This document shows, in pieces, positions 6,182 through 14,021 of a DNA stretch of 31,346 bases. The notes under the pieces were generated by a model, which ran no database searches, was not told the origin of the DNA, and saw only the letters and a program-made list of their open reading frames with translations. A program made the position numbers and the translations under genes. Every line of letters begins with the position of its first letter. Position 1 is the first letter of the stretch. The stretch is from an uncultured bacterium (lineage in GTDB: Bacteria; Actinomycetota; Coriobacteriia; Coriobacteriales; Atopobiaceae): assembly GCA_905214865.1 (NCBI GenBank), contig CAJMNO010000025.1, positions 1 through 31,346 on the forward strand. The letters are read 5' to 3'.

Positions 6182-9169
6182 CTAGCGGCGACGCCTGCGG
6201 GCGCGCACGCCGAGCGCGACCGAGCCGGCACCCAGTCCTGCTAGCGCGACGCAAGCCGTCAGGCTGGTGGGATCGGAGGTCTTGGGCAGAAGGCCAGTGC
6301 CCTTGGCCGCCTGCCCCTTCTTTGCGGAGGCGGCGACGTTCGTCTCGTCCTCCGCCCCTCCCTCGTTGTGGTTGGGGTTGTTGTTGATGTTGGGGTCATT
6401 GGTGGCGCCACCGTTGTTGGTGTTGCCGCCGTTGTTGTCTCCGGAGTTCCCGTTGTCGGGCTTGCCCGAGGTGGGCAGATAGCTCGCGGTGAGGCTGCCA
6501 TCGAACCCGTTGGTCGGGATGCTCGCGCTGACCGAGGCGGCGTTGATGTCAAACGTGTAGGTGCCGTCGTGGCTCACATACTCCTGGTCGTAGGGAAGGA
6601 GAACGAGCGCAAGGCGGTGCCCCTGCGCCACGGTGTAGACGTTGGGCTGCAGGTACAGGGTGTAGCTGTTGTACTTGCCCTTCTCGAGCTTGATGGAGCC
6701 GCTGGCGGTCTGGCTCTCGAACCCACTCTGGGGGTTGGCGAGATCGACCCAGCCGCGCTCGATCACCTTGGCCTTGGTGGGGGTGGCGGAGAACTGCTTC
6801 ACGTCGATGATGTCCAGCCCGCACGCCATGAAGTAGTCGTTGGCCTTGACCGTCTGGACGGGCACCTTGCCCCAGCGGCTGCTGGTGGAGTCGTAGGCGC
6901 CAAAGTCCTGGTCGGACACGTCCAGGAGCATTGCGGTCACCGGCATGTTGTCGGATTCGGGCGTGATGGCGGAACTGCGGGGAGAGGCGTCGTCCTTCTC
7001 GCCCGTGGCCTCACCAAACGCGGCGTCGAACTTAACGCTCACGGTGCCCTTGATGGTCACGTCCTGGTCGAACGCCGGGGTGACGAAGGTGGCGTTTGAG
7101 GAGCTGGAGGCGTTGGCGATCTTCTCGTGGAAGGGGCGCCAGGAGTCGGGCGAGGACGCGTCCAGGGTCAGGCCCGCACCGGCGTAGTCGGAGCTGAGCG
7201 AGATGGTGTCCCTGTCCGCCGAGGAGCCCAGCTTGAGCGCCGTGTTTGTGGAGTAGCTGTCGTAGGCGTTCCACACGTTGGCATCGAGGTTGCTCTGGGC
7301 CAGGACCTCGGGCATGTCCTGGGCACCGTTGTCGACGTCGTACAGGTAGTGCGAGAACCAGCGGTTGAGGACGTCGTCGTAGCTTTGGTCACCGGTCATG
7401 ACCAGGTAGCTGTTGTTGGAGTTGGGGGTCATGTGCGCGCCTTGATGCAGGAGGAGCTTGGTGTTGACCCCCGCCGCCTTGAGGCTGCGATACATCATCT
7501 CGAAGTGCTTGGTGGTCACGTTCTGGTCGTTGAGGCCGTGGACGACGAGGGCGGGGCACTTGAAGTTGTTGTTGCCCACCGTGTAGTCGCGGTTTGCCCA
7601 CACGTCCGAGTAGTCCGACCCGCCGCGCAGCGTGTCGTCCTGAAGCTGGTGCAGGTAGTTGCCGTAGCCGTTCTCGATGGTGTTCCAATCGTCCGTGTCG
7701 ATGTAGCGGCCGGCGCAGTAGACCGCGAGCGAGCTCAGCTGGTCACCGGGGAAGTCGGAGGTCCTGGTGCCCTGGCAGTTGTAGTAGTCGTACCAGCTGG
7801 CGATGCCCGAGACGGGGACGATGGTCTTGAGGCCCTCGACGCCGGTCTGCGCGAGGCCGAAGTCGGTGGTGCCACCGTAGGAGCGGCCGGTCATGCCCAC
7901 ATTGCCGTTGGACCAGTCGGCAGGAAGCTGGCAGGTGCCCTCGCGGTCGGCAAATCCCTGCCTGTCACCGTGGAGCCACTCGATGATGCACTTGAAGGCG
8001 TCGATCTCGACGTCCGAGCCGCAGGTCTCGAAGCCGTCGGAACCACGGGTGCCCAAGCCAGCCGCCTCGACGACCGCATAGCCGCGGCAGAGGTAGTAGT
8101 CGTACCAGTCGAGCGTCTCGTAGTCCATGAACGGATCGGTGAGGTTGCCCTGGTCGTCGTAGCCGGACTCGTAGGGGCTCACGTAGTACCACTCGGAGGA
8201 CTTTGCCTTGGCGGCCGCCCCCATGGTGGTGGTGGAGCTGCTCGGCACATGGACCTGCCCCTTGCTGTGGAGCTTGGCCATGTCGTAGCCCTCGCCGCCG
8301 GGGACCTTTGAGATGTCGCCAAACGGGGTGCAGCCGGAGATGTAGGGACGTGCCTCGAAGATGGTCGCAGCCTTGTAGTCTCCGCGGGCGGCCGCGCGCG
8401 GAAGCTGGACCACCGCCTTCACCATGTCCTGCTTGCCGTCGCCGTCCGTGTCGTAGTTTGTCTCGACCCACACGCTGTAGCGGATGATGTCAGAGTCCTC
8501 GTTGGAGTACTTGTCCTCCTCCACCGCGCCAGTCGTGAAGGGGAAGATGGGCTGTGCCATGCCGTTGAGGAAGAGGGGCTGCTTCACCTGGGCGTGGGCG
8601 GCAGCCTTGAACGTGTTGACCGTCTCCCTCATCTTGAGGAACGCGTTGCCCGTGCAAGGGGCGGAGAGGTCCGTGTCATAGCCCACGATGCCCATGTTGA
8701 TGGCGAGGCCACGGTTGTCCTCGGGCTTGTAGCCGGTGAGGTCCTCGCCCAGGTTAACGCTGCCGATGACGGCATCGATCGCCGCGGCGAGGGTCGCCTG
8801 CTGCTGGTCGTCGCCCTCGGCGGGCTGCTGACCAAGCGCTGCCTTGAGCTGTGCGACGGTGATGGGGTCATCGGTTGCCGCGACGTCAGAGGCGGGCGCC
8901 TCGGCTTCCGCCTCGGACTCGCTGGCGTCGGCAGTGGGCTGGCTGCCGGCGGAATCGGCCTGGGGCTGGGATGCGTCGTTGCTCTCCCCCGTCGCCTCGG
9001 ACGCCGGTGCGGACGAGCCGTTGTCGAGCTGCCCCTGCTGGGCCCCCTGCTCCGCCAGGATGGCTTGCGTCTCGGCGATTGCCTGGACGGGCATTCCCGC
9101 GAGGCCAAGGCTCAGGCTCAGCACGACGCTGAGCAAGAGACGTGCCTGCGCGGCGAACTTCTTGCGCAT
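6182..9169 (-). CDS. Secreted, LPxTG-anchored Xaa-Pro dipeptidyl-peptidase (S15/CocE-NonD family)
   Basis: 995 residues, ATG at 9169 with AGGAGG 5 nt upstream. A signal peptide (about 1-33, hydrophobic LLLSVVLSLSLGLAG) is followed by an acidic low-complexity linker to about residue 105. The serine-hydrolase core carries GRSYGG with Ser430, HGLNDQN with Asp548 and HQGAH with His579. The spacings, 118 and 31, match PepX-type enzymes closely. A beta-rich C-terminal region typical of S15 proteins follows, then an Asn/Gly-rich spacer and a sortase signal: LPKTS (961-965), a hydrophobic stretch and a terminal RRRRR. The expected reaction is release of Xaa-Pro dipeptides from proline-rich peptides at the cell surface. 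PepX is usually cytosolic in lactic acid bacteria, so wall anchoring is notable. It is monocistronic, with its own terminator. Confidence 0.93.
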   Translation of the reverse strand: MRKKFAAQARLLLSVVLSLSLGLAGMPVQAIAETQAILAEQGAQQGQLDNGSSAPASEATGESNDASQPQADSAGSQPTADASESEAEAEAPASDVAATDDPITVAQLKAALGQQPAEGDDQQQATLAAAIDAVIGSVNLGEDLTGYKPEDNRGLAINMGIVGYDTDLSAPCTGNAFLKMRETVNTFKAAAHAQVKQPLFLNGMAQPIFPFTTGAVEEDKYSNEDSDIIRYSVWVETNYDTDGDGKQDMVKAVVQLPRAAARGDYKAATIFEARPYISGCTPFGDISKVPGGEGYDMAKLHSKGQVHVPSSSTTTMGAAAKAKSSEWYYVSPYESGYDDQGNLTDPFMDYETLDWYDYYLCRGYAVVEAAGLGTRGSDGFETCGSDVEIDAFKCIIEWLHGDRQGFADREGTCQLPADWSNGNVGMTGRSYGGTTDFGLAQTGVEGLKTIVPVSGIASWYDYYNCQGTRTSDFPGDQLSSLAVYCAGRYIDTDDWNTIENGYGNYLHQLQDDTLRGGSDYSDVWANRDYTVGNNNFKCPALVVHGLNDQNVTTKHFEMMYRSLKAAGVNTKLLLHQGAHMTPNSNNSYLVMTGDQSYDDVLNRWFSHYLYDVDNGAQDMPEVLAQSNLDANVWNAYDSYSTNTALKLGSSADRDTISLSSDYAGAGLTLDASSPDSWRPFHEKIANASSSSNATFVTPAFDQDVTIKGTVSVKFDAAFGEATGEKDDASPRSSAITPESDNMPVTAMLLDVSDQDFGAYDSTSSRWGKVPVQTVKANDYFMACGLDIIDVKQFSATPTKAKVIERGWVDLANPQSGFESQTASGSIKLEKGKYNSYTLYLQPNVYTVAQGHRLALVLLPYDQEYVSHDGTYTFDINAASVSASIPTNGFDGSLTASYLPTSGKPDNGNSGDNNGGNTNNGGATNDPNINNNPNHNEGGAEDETNVAASAKKGQAAKGTGLLPKTSDPTSLTACVALAGLGAGSVALGVRARRRRR

Positions 9170-10018
9170 TCTCTCCTCCTAAAACGTTGACGAAATAGTA
9201 CGGAAACACACAGGCTGGACTCTAGCAAAGGCGCGTGTATTGCCATTTCAAAGCCAGTTTTAATTCGATGAACGGTAAGCGTATGGAGAATGTTTTCCTG
9301 TAATCTGTATGCATGCTTATGATTGTTTCCGCCATTTTCCCAACATTTATGTAATTGAATGTTTGGTTGTCTCCCCGCATCACTTTGGGCAAGCGGTTGG
9401 CTGCCTCCAAGCGGCCACGTCGCGCGCTCTGGCACCAGGGTTCGCGCACGGCACCATCGAGTCCTGCTGCAGGGACATCGCCACGCTCCCGGGCGTGCGG
9501 GGGCAGGGGGACGGGGAACCAAGTACTCCGCGTAGGTCTGGGTGAGAGGGGCGCTCGGCGCCATGGGAACCCGTCGCGATGTCGTAGGGGGTTCTTCTCC
9601 CCTGTGTGCGCGGACGCGTTGCGTTCGTTTACCCGAGGAATGGGTGGGCTCCCCTGCTGGGACGATACCGATGCCGTCGTCCTCCAGCCACCAGAATGGC
9701 AACCTGAAAATGTAGGGAGATGGTCGATTTCCAAGACGATCCACCCCCCTGGCCCAACGCGAAACGTACGATTTGATTGGTGATGGGACGGAGCGATCCT
9801 TCCCCCGCTTCGTCCCTCGCCGCTTTCCTTGCCGCTGTGGCAAATCTCGCCTGATTCCGAGTTATGTAAGGGTTGTCACGGTTCGGGTTGCCATACTTGG
9901 CCGTACCCCAGCCGTGGCAAGTCTCGTCGGGCAGTCAACCCAGGCGAGTCCCCGAGGAGGGGTGACGCCCCCGAGTCGAGTCGCTGGTGCGCGCTCGGGC
10001 ACGCGCATTGGGGAGCCT
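9170..10018. other. Long intergenic region without recognisable gene
   Basis: About 850 bp. Frames of up to 241 codons exist on both strands, but they are Arg/Pro-rich, lack ribosome sites and show no motif. The first 200 bp are AT-rich and contain the peptidase promoter region. At about 9838-9950 there are degenerate matches to the window's interspersed repeat (TGGCAAATCTCG, then ATTCCGAG; also GTGGCAAGTCTCG). The middle may be decayed coding DNA, but I cannot name it. Confidence 0.5.
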
Positions 10019-10127
10019 CGTAAGGATTGACGCGGTTAGGCAGGTCTAAACGCATCAAATCTTATTGGGTTCGAAGTTCCGTAAAGATTCACGCGGTTAG
10101 GCGGGTCTAACCGCGCGAATTCTTACG
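10019..10127. repeat. Tandem pair of related hairpins
   Basis: Two consecutive palindromic units. The first arm begins CGTAAGGATTGACGCGG (10019) and its partner ends near 10067. The second begins CGTAAAGATTCACGCGG (10080) and its partner ends GAATTCTTACG (10127). The inner core GCGGTTAG-loop-CTAACCGC is perfect in the second unit; the first has CTAAACGC instead. Stems are about 20 bp with 6-nt loops (GCAGGT, GCGGGT). The orientation and spacing suggest duplication. Confidence 0.8.
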
Positions 10128-10139
10128 AGATGCCAGCTT

Positions 10140-10155
10140 TGTTGTGATTACAACA
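10140..10155. promoter_or_regulatory. Crp/Fnr-like palindrome upstream of the DUF438/PAS gene
   Basis: TGTTGT-GATT-ACAACA, a perfect 6+4+6 inverted repeat resembling Crp/Fnr-superfamily sites. It lies about 165 bp upstream of the ATG at 10320. A possible -10 (TAGGAT, about 10176) is downstream of it. Confidence 0.45.
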
Positions 10156-10319
10156 GTTCACCGCAGCTAATCTCGCTAGGATTCTTGCCAAACAGGGGGC
10201 GCAGTCGAGCCAGGGCTGGTGAATCAAGGCCACCCGACCTGGCCTTGTCCCGCTCGGACGCGCCCCAACCGCAAGCACCGCGGGCACACAGCCCGTCACG
10301 ACAGAACAGGGAGGCTCAC

Positions 10320-11987
10320 ATGCCGCAAGAACTCGACCTCAGCAGGAGCGTCCACGACCTCGCCGCCCAGAACCCCGGCTTCACTCGGGTGATGGCCAGC
10401 ATCGGCTTCACCGACATCACCAAGCCCGCCGCGCTCGAGACCGTCGGGCGGGTCATGACCGTTCCCAGGGGCTGCGCCATCAAGGGCATCAGCCTGGACG
10501 ACGCCGTGAGGGCGTTTGAGGACGCCGGCTTCGTGGTGGTGAACGCGGGCGGGCGTGACGACAAGACGCCGGCCACCCCCTCCACCGCAGGCGAGAGGAA
10601 CGCTGCCACCTCGGCGGGGGCCGCCCCCGACGGCAGCGCGGCTGACGAGCCCGAGCCCGCGCCCCTCTCCCCCAGCCAGCCCTCCGGCACCACCCCCCAC
10701 GACGCCTCCGCCTCGGGCGAGAAGATCGAGGGCCTGGACGAGGCCGGTCGCGCCAAGCTGCTGGAGAGCTATGTGGCCAGGCTCTCGGCAGGCGAGCAGC
10801 TGGAGGCCGTGCGCGCGGACTTTGTGGCAAACTTCGCGGACGTCGACGCCGGCGAGATCGCACGCGCGGAGCAGTCGCTGATCGAGGGCGGCGCCAAGAT
10901 CGACGACGTGCAGCGCCTGTGCGACGTCCACTCCGCCCTGTTCCACGGGGCCACGCGAGAGGAGCGCATCGCAAACGCCGAGGAGGCCGTGATGGGGTCG
11001 CTCGCCAGCGGATCGGGCGCGGACGACTTTAAGACCAAGGTCCTCTCCGCCATCCCCGGCCATCCCGTCCACGTGCTCGCGGCGGAGAACGAGGCGATCG
11101 CAAGCCAGTCGGCACGCACCCGCAAGGCACTTGGGACCGATGCCGCCACGGACGAGCTGCGCACGCTCTGTGCCCTGGGCATCCACTACGCCAAGAAGGG
11201 CGACCTGATCTACCCCATCCTCAAGCTGCGCCACGGCTACTCCGGCCCCTCCGACGTCATGTGGGGCGTGGACGACGAGATCCGCGCGGAGCTGGGCTGG
11301 CTGCTCGCCGCCAGCCAGCGCGACGCAAGCTGGCTCGAGCGCGCGAACGCGCTGCTCACGCGCATCGACGAGATGACCTACAAGGAGGCGAACATCCTGC
11401 TCCCGCTGTGCGCCCAGAACCTCACGGACAACGAGTGGCTGCAAATGTACGTCGACATGAGGGGGTACGACCTGTGCCTGATCCAGGACGCGGGAACCTG
11501 GCAGACGGGTGAGAGGTACCTGGCACAGTGGTCGGAGGCGGCCGATGGTGGCATGGGTGTCTCGCCTGCCAGCGACTCCGACGGTGCCGCGACGCCCGGC
11601 GAGGTCCGCCTGGCGTCGGGAAGCCTGACCGTGGCGCAGCTGGACGCGATGCTCAACACGCTGCCGCTCGAGGTCACCTTTGTGGACGGCGACGACATCA
11701 ACCGCTACTGGAACGACGACGGCGAGAAGAAACTCTTCAAGCGCCCGCCCTCGGCGCTGGGCCGCGAGGTCTGGTCGTGCCACCCGCCCAAGGTCCAGCC
11801 GATGGTGCGCTCGGTGATTCAAACGCTCCGGAGCGGGAGCCAGGACTCGGTGGACGTGTGGATGCAGAAGGAGGGCGAGCCCGTGCTGGTGCGATATATG
11901 GCCGTGCGCGACCGCTCGGGCGCCTACCTCGGGACCCTGGAGGTTGTCCAGCGCATGGGCTTTGCGAGGGACCACTTTGGGGCATAA
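10320..11987 (+). CDS. DUF1858 / DUF438 / hemerythrin-like / PAS-domain protein
   Basis: Start at 10320 because GGGAGG lies 5 nt upstream; upstream in-frame codons are Arg/Pro-rich leader. 555 residues. N-terminal DUF1858-like domain (about 5-65, LSRSVHDLAAQNPGF...); a low-complexity Ala/Pro/Ser linker (about 75-125); a DUF438 domain (about 133-205, GEQLEAVRADFVANFADVDA); a His/Glu-containing helical region resembling hemerythrin (HPVHVLAAENEAI, HYAKKGDLIYPIL, about 230-365); and a C-terminal PAS domain (about 430-545, LPLEVTFVDGDDINRYWN). DUF438/PAS proteins are linked to redox, oxygen or NO sensing and often lack an output domain, as here. The Crp/Fnr-like palindrome fits that idea. The hemerythrin assignment is by pattern; metal ligands are not proven. 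Confidence 0.88.
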   Translation: MPQELDLSRSVHDLAAQNPGFTRVMASIGFTDITKPAALETVGRVMTVPRGCAIKGISLDDAVRAFEDAGFVVVNAGGRDDKTPATPSTAGERNAATSAGAAPDGSAADEPEPAPLSPSQPSGTTPHDASASGEKIEGLDEAGRAKLLESYVARLSAGEQLEAVRADFVANFADVDAGEIARAEQSLIEGGAKIDDVQRLCDVHSALFHGATREERIANAEEAVMGSLASGSGADDFKTKVLSAIPGHPVHVLAAENEAIASQSARTRKALGTDAATDELRTLCALGIHYAKKGDLIYPILKLRHGYSGPSDVMWGVDDEIRAELGWLLAASQRDASWLERANALLTRIDEMTYKEANILLPLCAQNLTDNEWLQMYVDMRGYDLCLIQDAGTWQTGERYLAQWSEAADGGMGVSPASDSDGAATPGEVRLASGSLTVAQLDAMLNTLPLEVTFVDGDDINRYWNDDGEKKLFKRPPSALGREVWSCHPPKVQPMVRSVIQTLRSGSQDSVDVWMQKEGEPVLVRYMAVRDRSGAYLGTLEVVQRMGFARDHFGA

Positions 11988-12033
11988 CCGCCAACGATAG
12001 CGTGCGGCAAGCCAGGTGAGAGGAGAAACGGCG

Positions 12034-12642
12034 ATGGAGGAGCAGGAGGCCCCCGACCAGGGGCAGGAGTTTGCGGACGTGTTTCAGGCAATCCGCGACG
12101 ACGAGCAGAACCGCGACTACACGGAGCGGGGCATCGACCCGCTGTTCACGGCGGGCTCGCACGCGCGTATCGTGATCGTGGGGCAGGCACCTGGGCGCAT
12201 CGCCCAGGACACGCGCATTCCCTGGAACGACAAGAGCGGCGACCGGCTGCGCGACTGGCTGGGCATCAATCGCAAGACCTTCTACGACCCGCAGCGCGTC
12301 TCAATCATGCCCATGGACTTCTACTTCCCCGGCGCGGGGAAGTCGGGAGACCTGCCGCCGCGCAAGGGGTTTGCCGAGAAGTGGCATCCCGTCCTTCTCG
12401 CCCGCATGCCCGAGGTGCGCCTGACGGTGCTGGTGGGCAACTACGCCACGCGCAGGTACCTGCACCTGAACAGCAAGGATCGCCTCACCGACGTCGTCCA
12501 TGGCTACAAGGAGTATCTGCCGGAGTACTTCCCCCTTGTGCATCCGTCGCCGCGCAACCAGATCTGGCTGCGCAAGAACCCCTGGTTTGAGGAGGACGTG
12601 CTCCCCGACCTGCGGGGCCGCATTGCCGACGCGCTGCGATAG
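12034..12642 (+). CDS. Uracil-DNA glycosylase family protein
   Basis: 202 residues; ATG 12034 is chosen over an in-frame GTG at 12016 because AGGAG lies 8 nt before it. Motif 1 is GQAPG (50-54), followed by PWNDKSGDRLRDWLG, and motif 2 is HPSPRNQ (170-176). This is the layout of the uracil-DNA glycosylase superfamily, including Bacteroides/Lactobacillus-type uracil-DNA glycosylase family proteins of about 200 residues. The expected role is recognition or excision of damaged bases in DNA. The gap to the upstream sensor gene is only 46 bp, so co-transcription is possible. Catalytic activity is not certain because motif 1 differs from the Asp-containing GQDPY of family 1. Confidence 0.88.
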   Translation: MEEQEAPDQGQEFADVFQAIRDDEQNRDYTERGIDPLFTAGSHARIVIVGQAPGRIAQDTRIPWNDKSGDRLRDWLGINRKTFYDPQRVSIMPMDFYFPGAGKSGDLPPRKGFAEKWHPVLLARMPEVRLTVLVGNYATRRYLHLNSKDRLTDVVHGYKEYLPEYFPLVHPSPRNQIWLRKNPWFEEDVLPDLRGRIADALR

Positions 12643-12681
12643 GGCCGATATGAGCGGAACGCCCGCTTGGAGAATGACGGC

Positions 12682-12711
12682 TGGACTAAGGCCCCGCTCC
12701 CCGGGTATGAT
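12682..12711 (+). promoter_or_regulatory. Promoter of small RNA copy 1
   Basis: -10 TATGAT (12706-12711) with TGGACT (12682-12687) 18 bp upstream as -35. Copy 2 keeps GGCTGGACTA and TATGAT at identical spacing although the spacer between them has diverged, which supports a selected promoter. Confidence 0.7.
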
Positions 12712-12715
12712 GTGA

Positions 12716-12804
12716 GTACACCAGCGGTGCCCGTCCTCTGTTAAGGCTGATGCGGGCGGCGCAGGTGTACCGATTCGAAAAGCCCGGTTGCGCCCCGGGC
12801 TTTT
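12716..12804 (+). ncRNA. Putative structured small RNA, copy 1
   Basis: Not a family I recognise. An apparent transcript of about 89 nt between a promoter and an intrinsic terminator. GTACACC (12716-12722) closes with GGTGTAC (12764-12770); inside, GCCCG (12729-12733) pairs with CGGGC (12753-12757), leaving a loop of about 19 nt with CCT and AGG able to pair. The terminator is AAAAGCCCGG/CCGGGCTTTT. The 118-bp block 12702-12819 is matched at 116 positions by 13624-13741. Both substitutions (12749, 12771) fall in predicted unpaired positions. There is no internal ORF with a ribosome site. A riboswitch for the MBL gene is the alternative, but copy 2 has no same-strand gene close downstream. Confidence 0.75.
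12778..12804 (+). terminator. Intrinsic terminator of small RNA copy 1
   Basis: Perfect 10-bp stem AAAAGCCCGG/CCGGGCTTTT with a 7-nt loop, ending in a T-rich run (TTTTCTCATCTT). Confidence 0.85.
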
Positions 12805-12901
12805 CTCATCTTCCTACGCGCGTCTCGCATGCGTCCGCATTGCCGCGTTGGCCTGAGGTCTCGCCGCCAAGTCAACTCCATCATCTGCAGGGGGGCTCGC
12901 C

Positions 12902-13495
12902 ATGCACGAACGAATCATCACCCTCCCCTGCGGTCATACCACCTGCTATCTGGTAGTTGGCGCGACGGGTGCCCTCCTGGTGGACACCGGTTTCGCGGGT
13001 ACGCTTGCCTTGCTTGGCCGAGGCCTCAAGGCTAATGGCCTCGGCATCCAAGACGTGAGGTACCTGCTGGTGACGCACTTTCATCCCGACCACATGGGAA
13101 TCGCCCAAGACCTCGCAGACTTGGGCGTGACCCTCCTGCTCCCCACCTGCCAGCTGCCCTACGTCCACACTCCCGATCACATGTATGCCCGTGACCACAA
13201 CGACGCCTTCCAACCCATCGACGAAACCGCCGCGCTCCACGCAGAGCCTCCTGAAATCCGAAGGCTCCTGCACGACCGTTGCGGCATCGACGGCATGGTG
13301 GTGCAGACTCCGGGCCACAGCCCCGACTCGATAAGCCTGGTGCTCGATCAGGGAGACGCCTTCGTCGGCGACCTCTGTCCCTCCGACCAGGTCTGTCTCT
13401 ACGCGGATGGAGCGATGGAGGCGAGCTGGGAGGCAATCCTCTCCCTTGGCGCCCACACCATCCACTTTGCCCATTGGCCAGGCGAGACTATCTAG
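12902..13495 (+). CDS. MBL-fold metallo-hydrolase
   Basis: 197 residues; ATG 12902 is preceded by a GGGGGG-rich ribosome site. The metal-binding signature THFHPDH (His59, His61, Asp63, His64) is intact; TPGHSPDS gives the next His, VGDLCPS the bridging Asp and FAHWPG the last His. This is a glyoxalase-II-like single-domain metallo-beta-lactamase fold, probably with two metals; the substrate cannot be deduced. It is flanked on both sides by copies of the same small RNA gene, so the gene plus one RNA copy may have moved or duplicated together. Copy 1's terminator ends 97 bp upstream of the start. Confidence 0.92.
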   Translation: MHERIITLPCGHTTCYLVVGATGALLVDTGFAGTLALLGRGLKANGLGIQDVRYLLVTHFHPDHMGIAQDLADLGVTLLLPTCQLPYVHTPDHMYARDHNDAFQPIDETAALHAEPPEIRRLLHDRCGIDGMVVQTPGHSPDSISLVLDQGDAFVGDLCPSDQVCLYADGAMEASWEAILSLGAHTIHFAHWPGETI

Positions 13496-13603
13496 CCCAA
13501 GGGTCTTGCAGCCCAACTTGGCCTTGGTTCATCGGCCCAGCAAAATAGCTCGGCCATCAGGCAACAAGCCCAGACAAGCAGCGCATTCCACACCTCGAGG
13601 GGC

Positions 13604-13633
13604 TGGACTAGGAGTCCGGCCGTCGGGTATGAT
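13604..13633 (+). promoter_or_regulatory. Promoter of small RNA copy 2
   Basis: TGGACT (13604-13609), 18-bp spacer, TATGAT (13628-13633); same geometry as copy 1 despite a diverged spacer. Confidence 0.7.
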
Positions 13634-13637
13634 GTGA

Positions 13638-13726
13638 GTACACCAGCGGTGCCCGTCCTCTGTTAAGGCTTATGCGGGCGGCGCAGGTGTACTGATTCGA
13701 AAAGCCCGGTTGCGCCCCGGGCTTTT
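13638..13726 (+). ncRNA. Putative structured small RNA, copy 2
   Basis: Differs from copy 1 by only two bases (G to T in the large loop, C to T in the linker before the terminator), so the closing stem, inner stem and terminator are unchanged. It is convergent with the 42-codon smORF at 13741-13869, whose stop lies 14 bp past this RNA's terminator stem; the stem can serve both directions (AAAA on one side, TTTT on the other). This convergent, shared-terminator layout recalls type I toxin-antitoxin loci of the Fst type, but no sequence relation is claimed. Confidence 0.75.
13700..13726. terminator. Bidirectional terminator between small RNA copy 2 and smORF
   Basis: AAAAGCCCGG/CCGGGCTTTT stem. 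It has a T run on both strands, so it can end the plus-strand RNA and the minus-strand smORF mRNA. Confidence 0.75.
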
Positions 13727-13740
13727 CTCATCTTCCTACG

Positions 13741-13869
13741 CTATCCGTTATCGTGCTTATGCTCCCTTGCCATGGACCTCACCACCCTGGCTATGCCGAG
13801 GACGGCTTGGACGATTCTCGCAACGTTCGCGAGGGCGTTCAGGACTTCAAGGACAAACCGCATGTCCAT
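13741..13869 (-). CDS. Small hydrophobic/amphipathic protein, 42 residues (possible toxin-like peptide)
   Basis: ATG at 13869 is chosen because GGAGG (13878-13882) sits 8 nt upstream; an in-frame ATG at 13875 is only 2 nt from it. The peptide (MDMRFVLEVLNALANVARI, then VQAVLGIARVVRSMAREHK) is one predicted helix with a basic C-terminus. No family recognised. Upstream is a -10-like TACAAT (13930-13935, minus strand), giving a leader of about 50 nt. That leader contains CAGCGGTG, CCGT and TGCGGGCGGCGC in the same order as the two small RNAs, minus their 16-nt loop. It could be a type I toxin or another membrane microprotein; the sequence cannot decide. Confidence 0.55.
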   Translation of the reverse strand: MDMRFVLEVLNALANVARIVQAVLGIARVVRSMAREHKHDNG

Positions 13870-13892
13870 AGGCATTACCTCCGTCTCCGAAG

Positions 13893-13918
13893 GCGCCGCC
13901 CGCACACGGACACCGCTG
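13893..13918 (-). promoter_or_regulatory. Leader element shared with the twin small RNAs
   Basis: On the minus strand: CAGCGGTG (13918-13911), one base, CCGT (13909-13906), then TGCGGGCGGCGC (13904-13893). The same three blocks occur in the small RNAs at 12722-12762 and 13644-13684. It lies between the putative -10 and the smORF ribosome site. Confidence 0.6.
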
Positions 13919-13987
13919 ATGCATAAGTAATTGTACCTGGGCCAACCAACGCAACTCATGGCCAACCCGCCCCATACCCGCACGAAA

Positions 13988-14021
13988 ACGTGCCCGTCTA
14001 CCACCTGGCAGGCGGGCACGT
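13988..14021 (-). terminator. Terminator downstream of the decayed surface-protein gene
   Basis: ACGTGCCCG (13988-13996) pairs with CGGGCACGT (14013-14021), 9 bp; a TTTTCGTG tail follows on the minus strand. It lies 86 bp past the pseudogene stop. Confidence 0.7.

Noticed and set aside
9222..9843. Minus-strand frames of 170 and 241 codons
   Set aside because: Arg/Pro-rich, overlapping, no ribosome site or domain; treated as non-coding.
10296..11975. 559-codon minus-strand frame opposite the DUF438/PAS gene
   Set aside because: Shadow frame, rich in Arg/His/Val/Gly, with no recognisable motif.
12716..12804. Riboswitch controlling the MBL gene
   Set aside because: The near-identical second copy has no same-strand gene close downstream, and no known aptamer consensus was recognised; kept as an alternative only.
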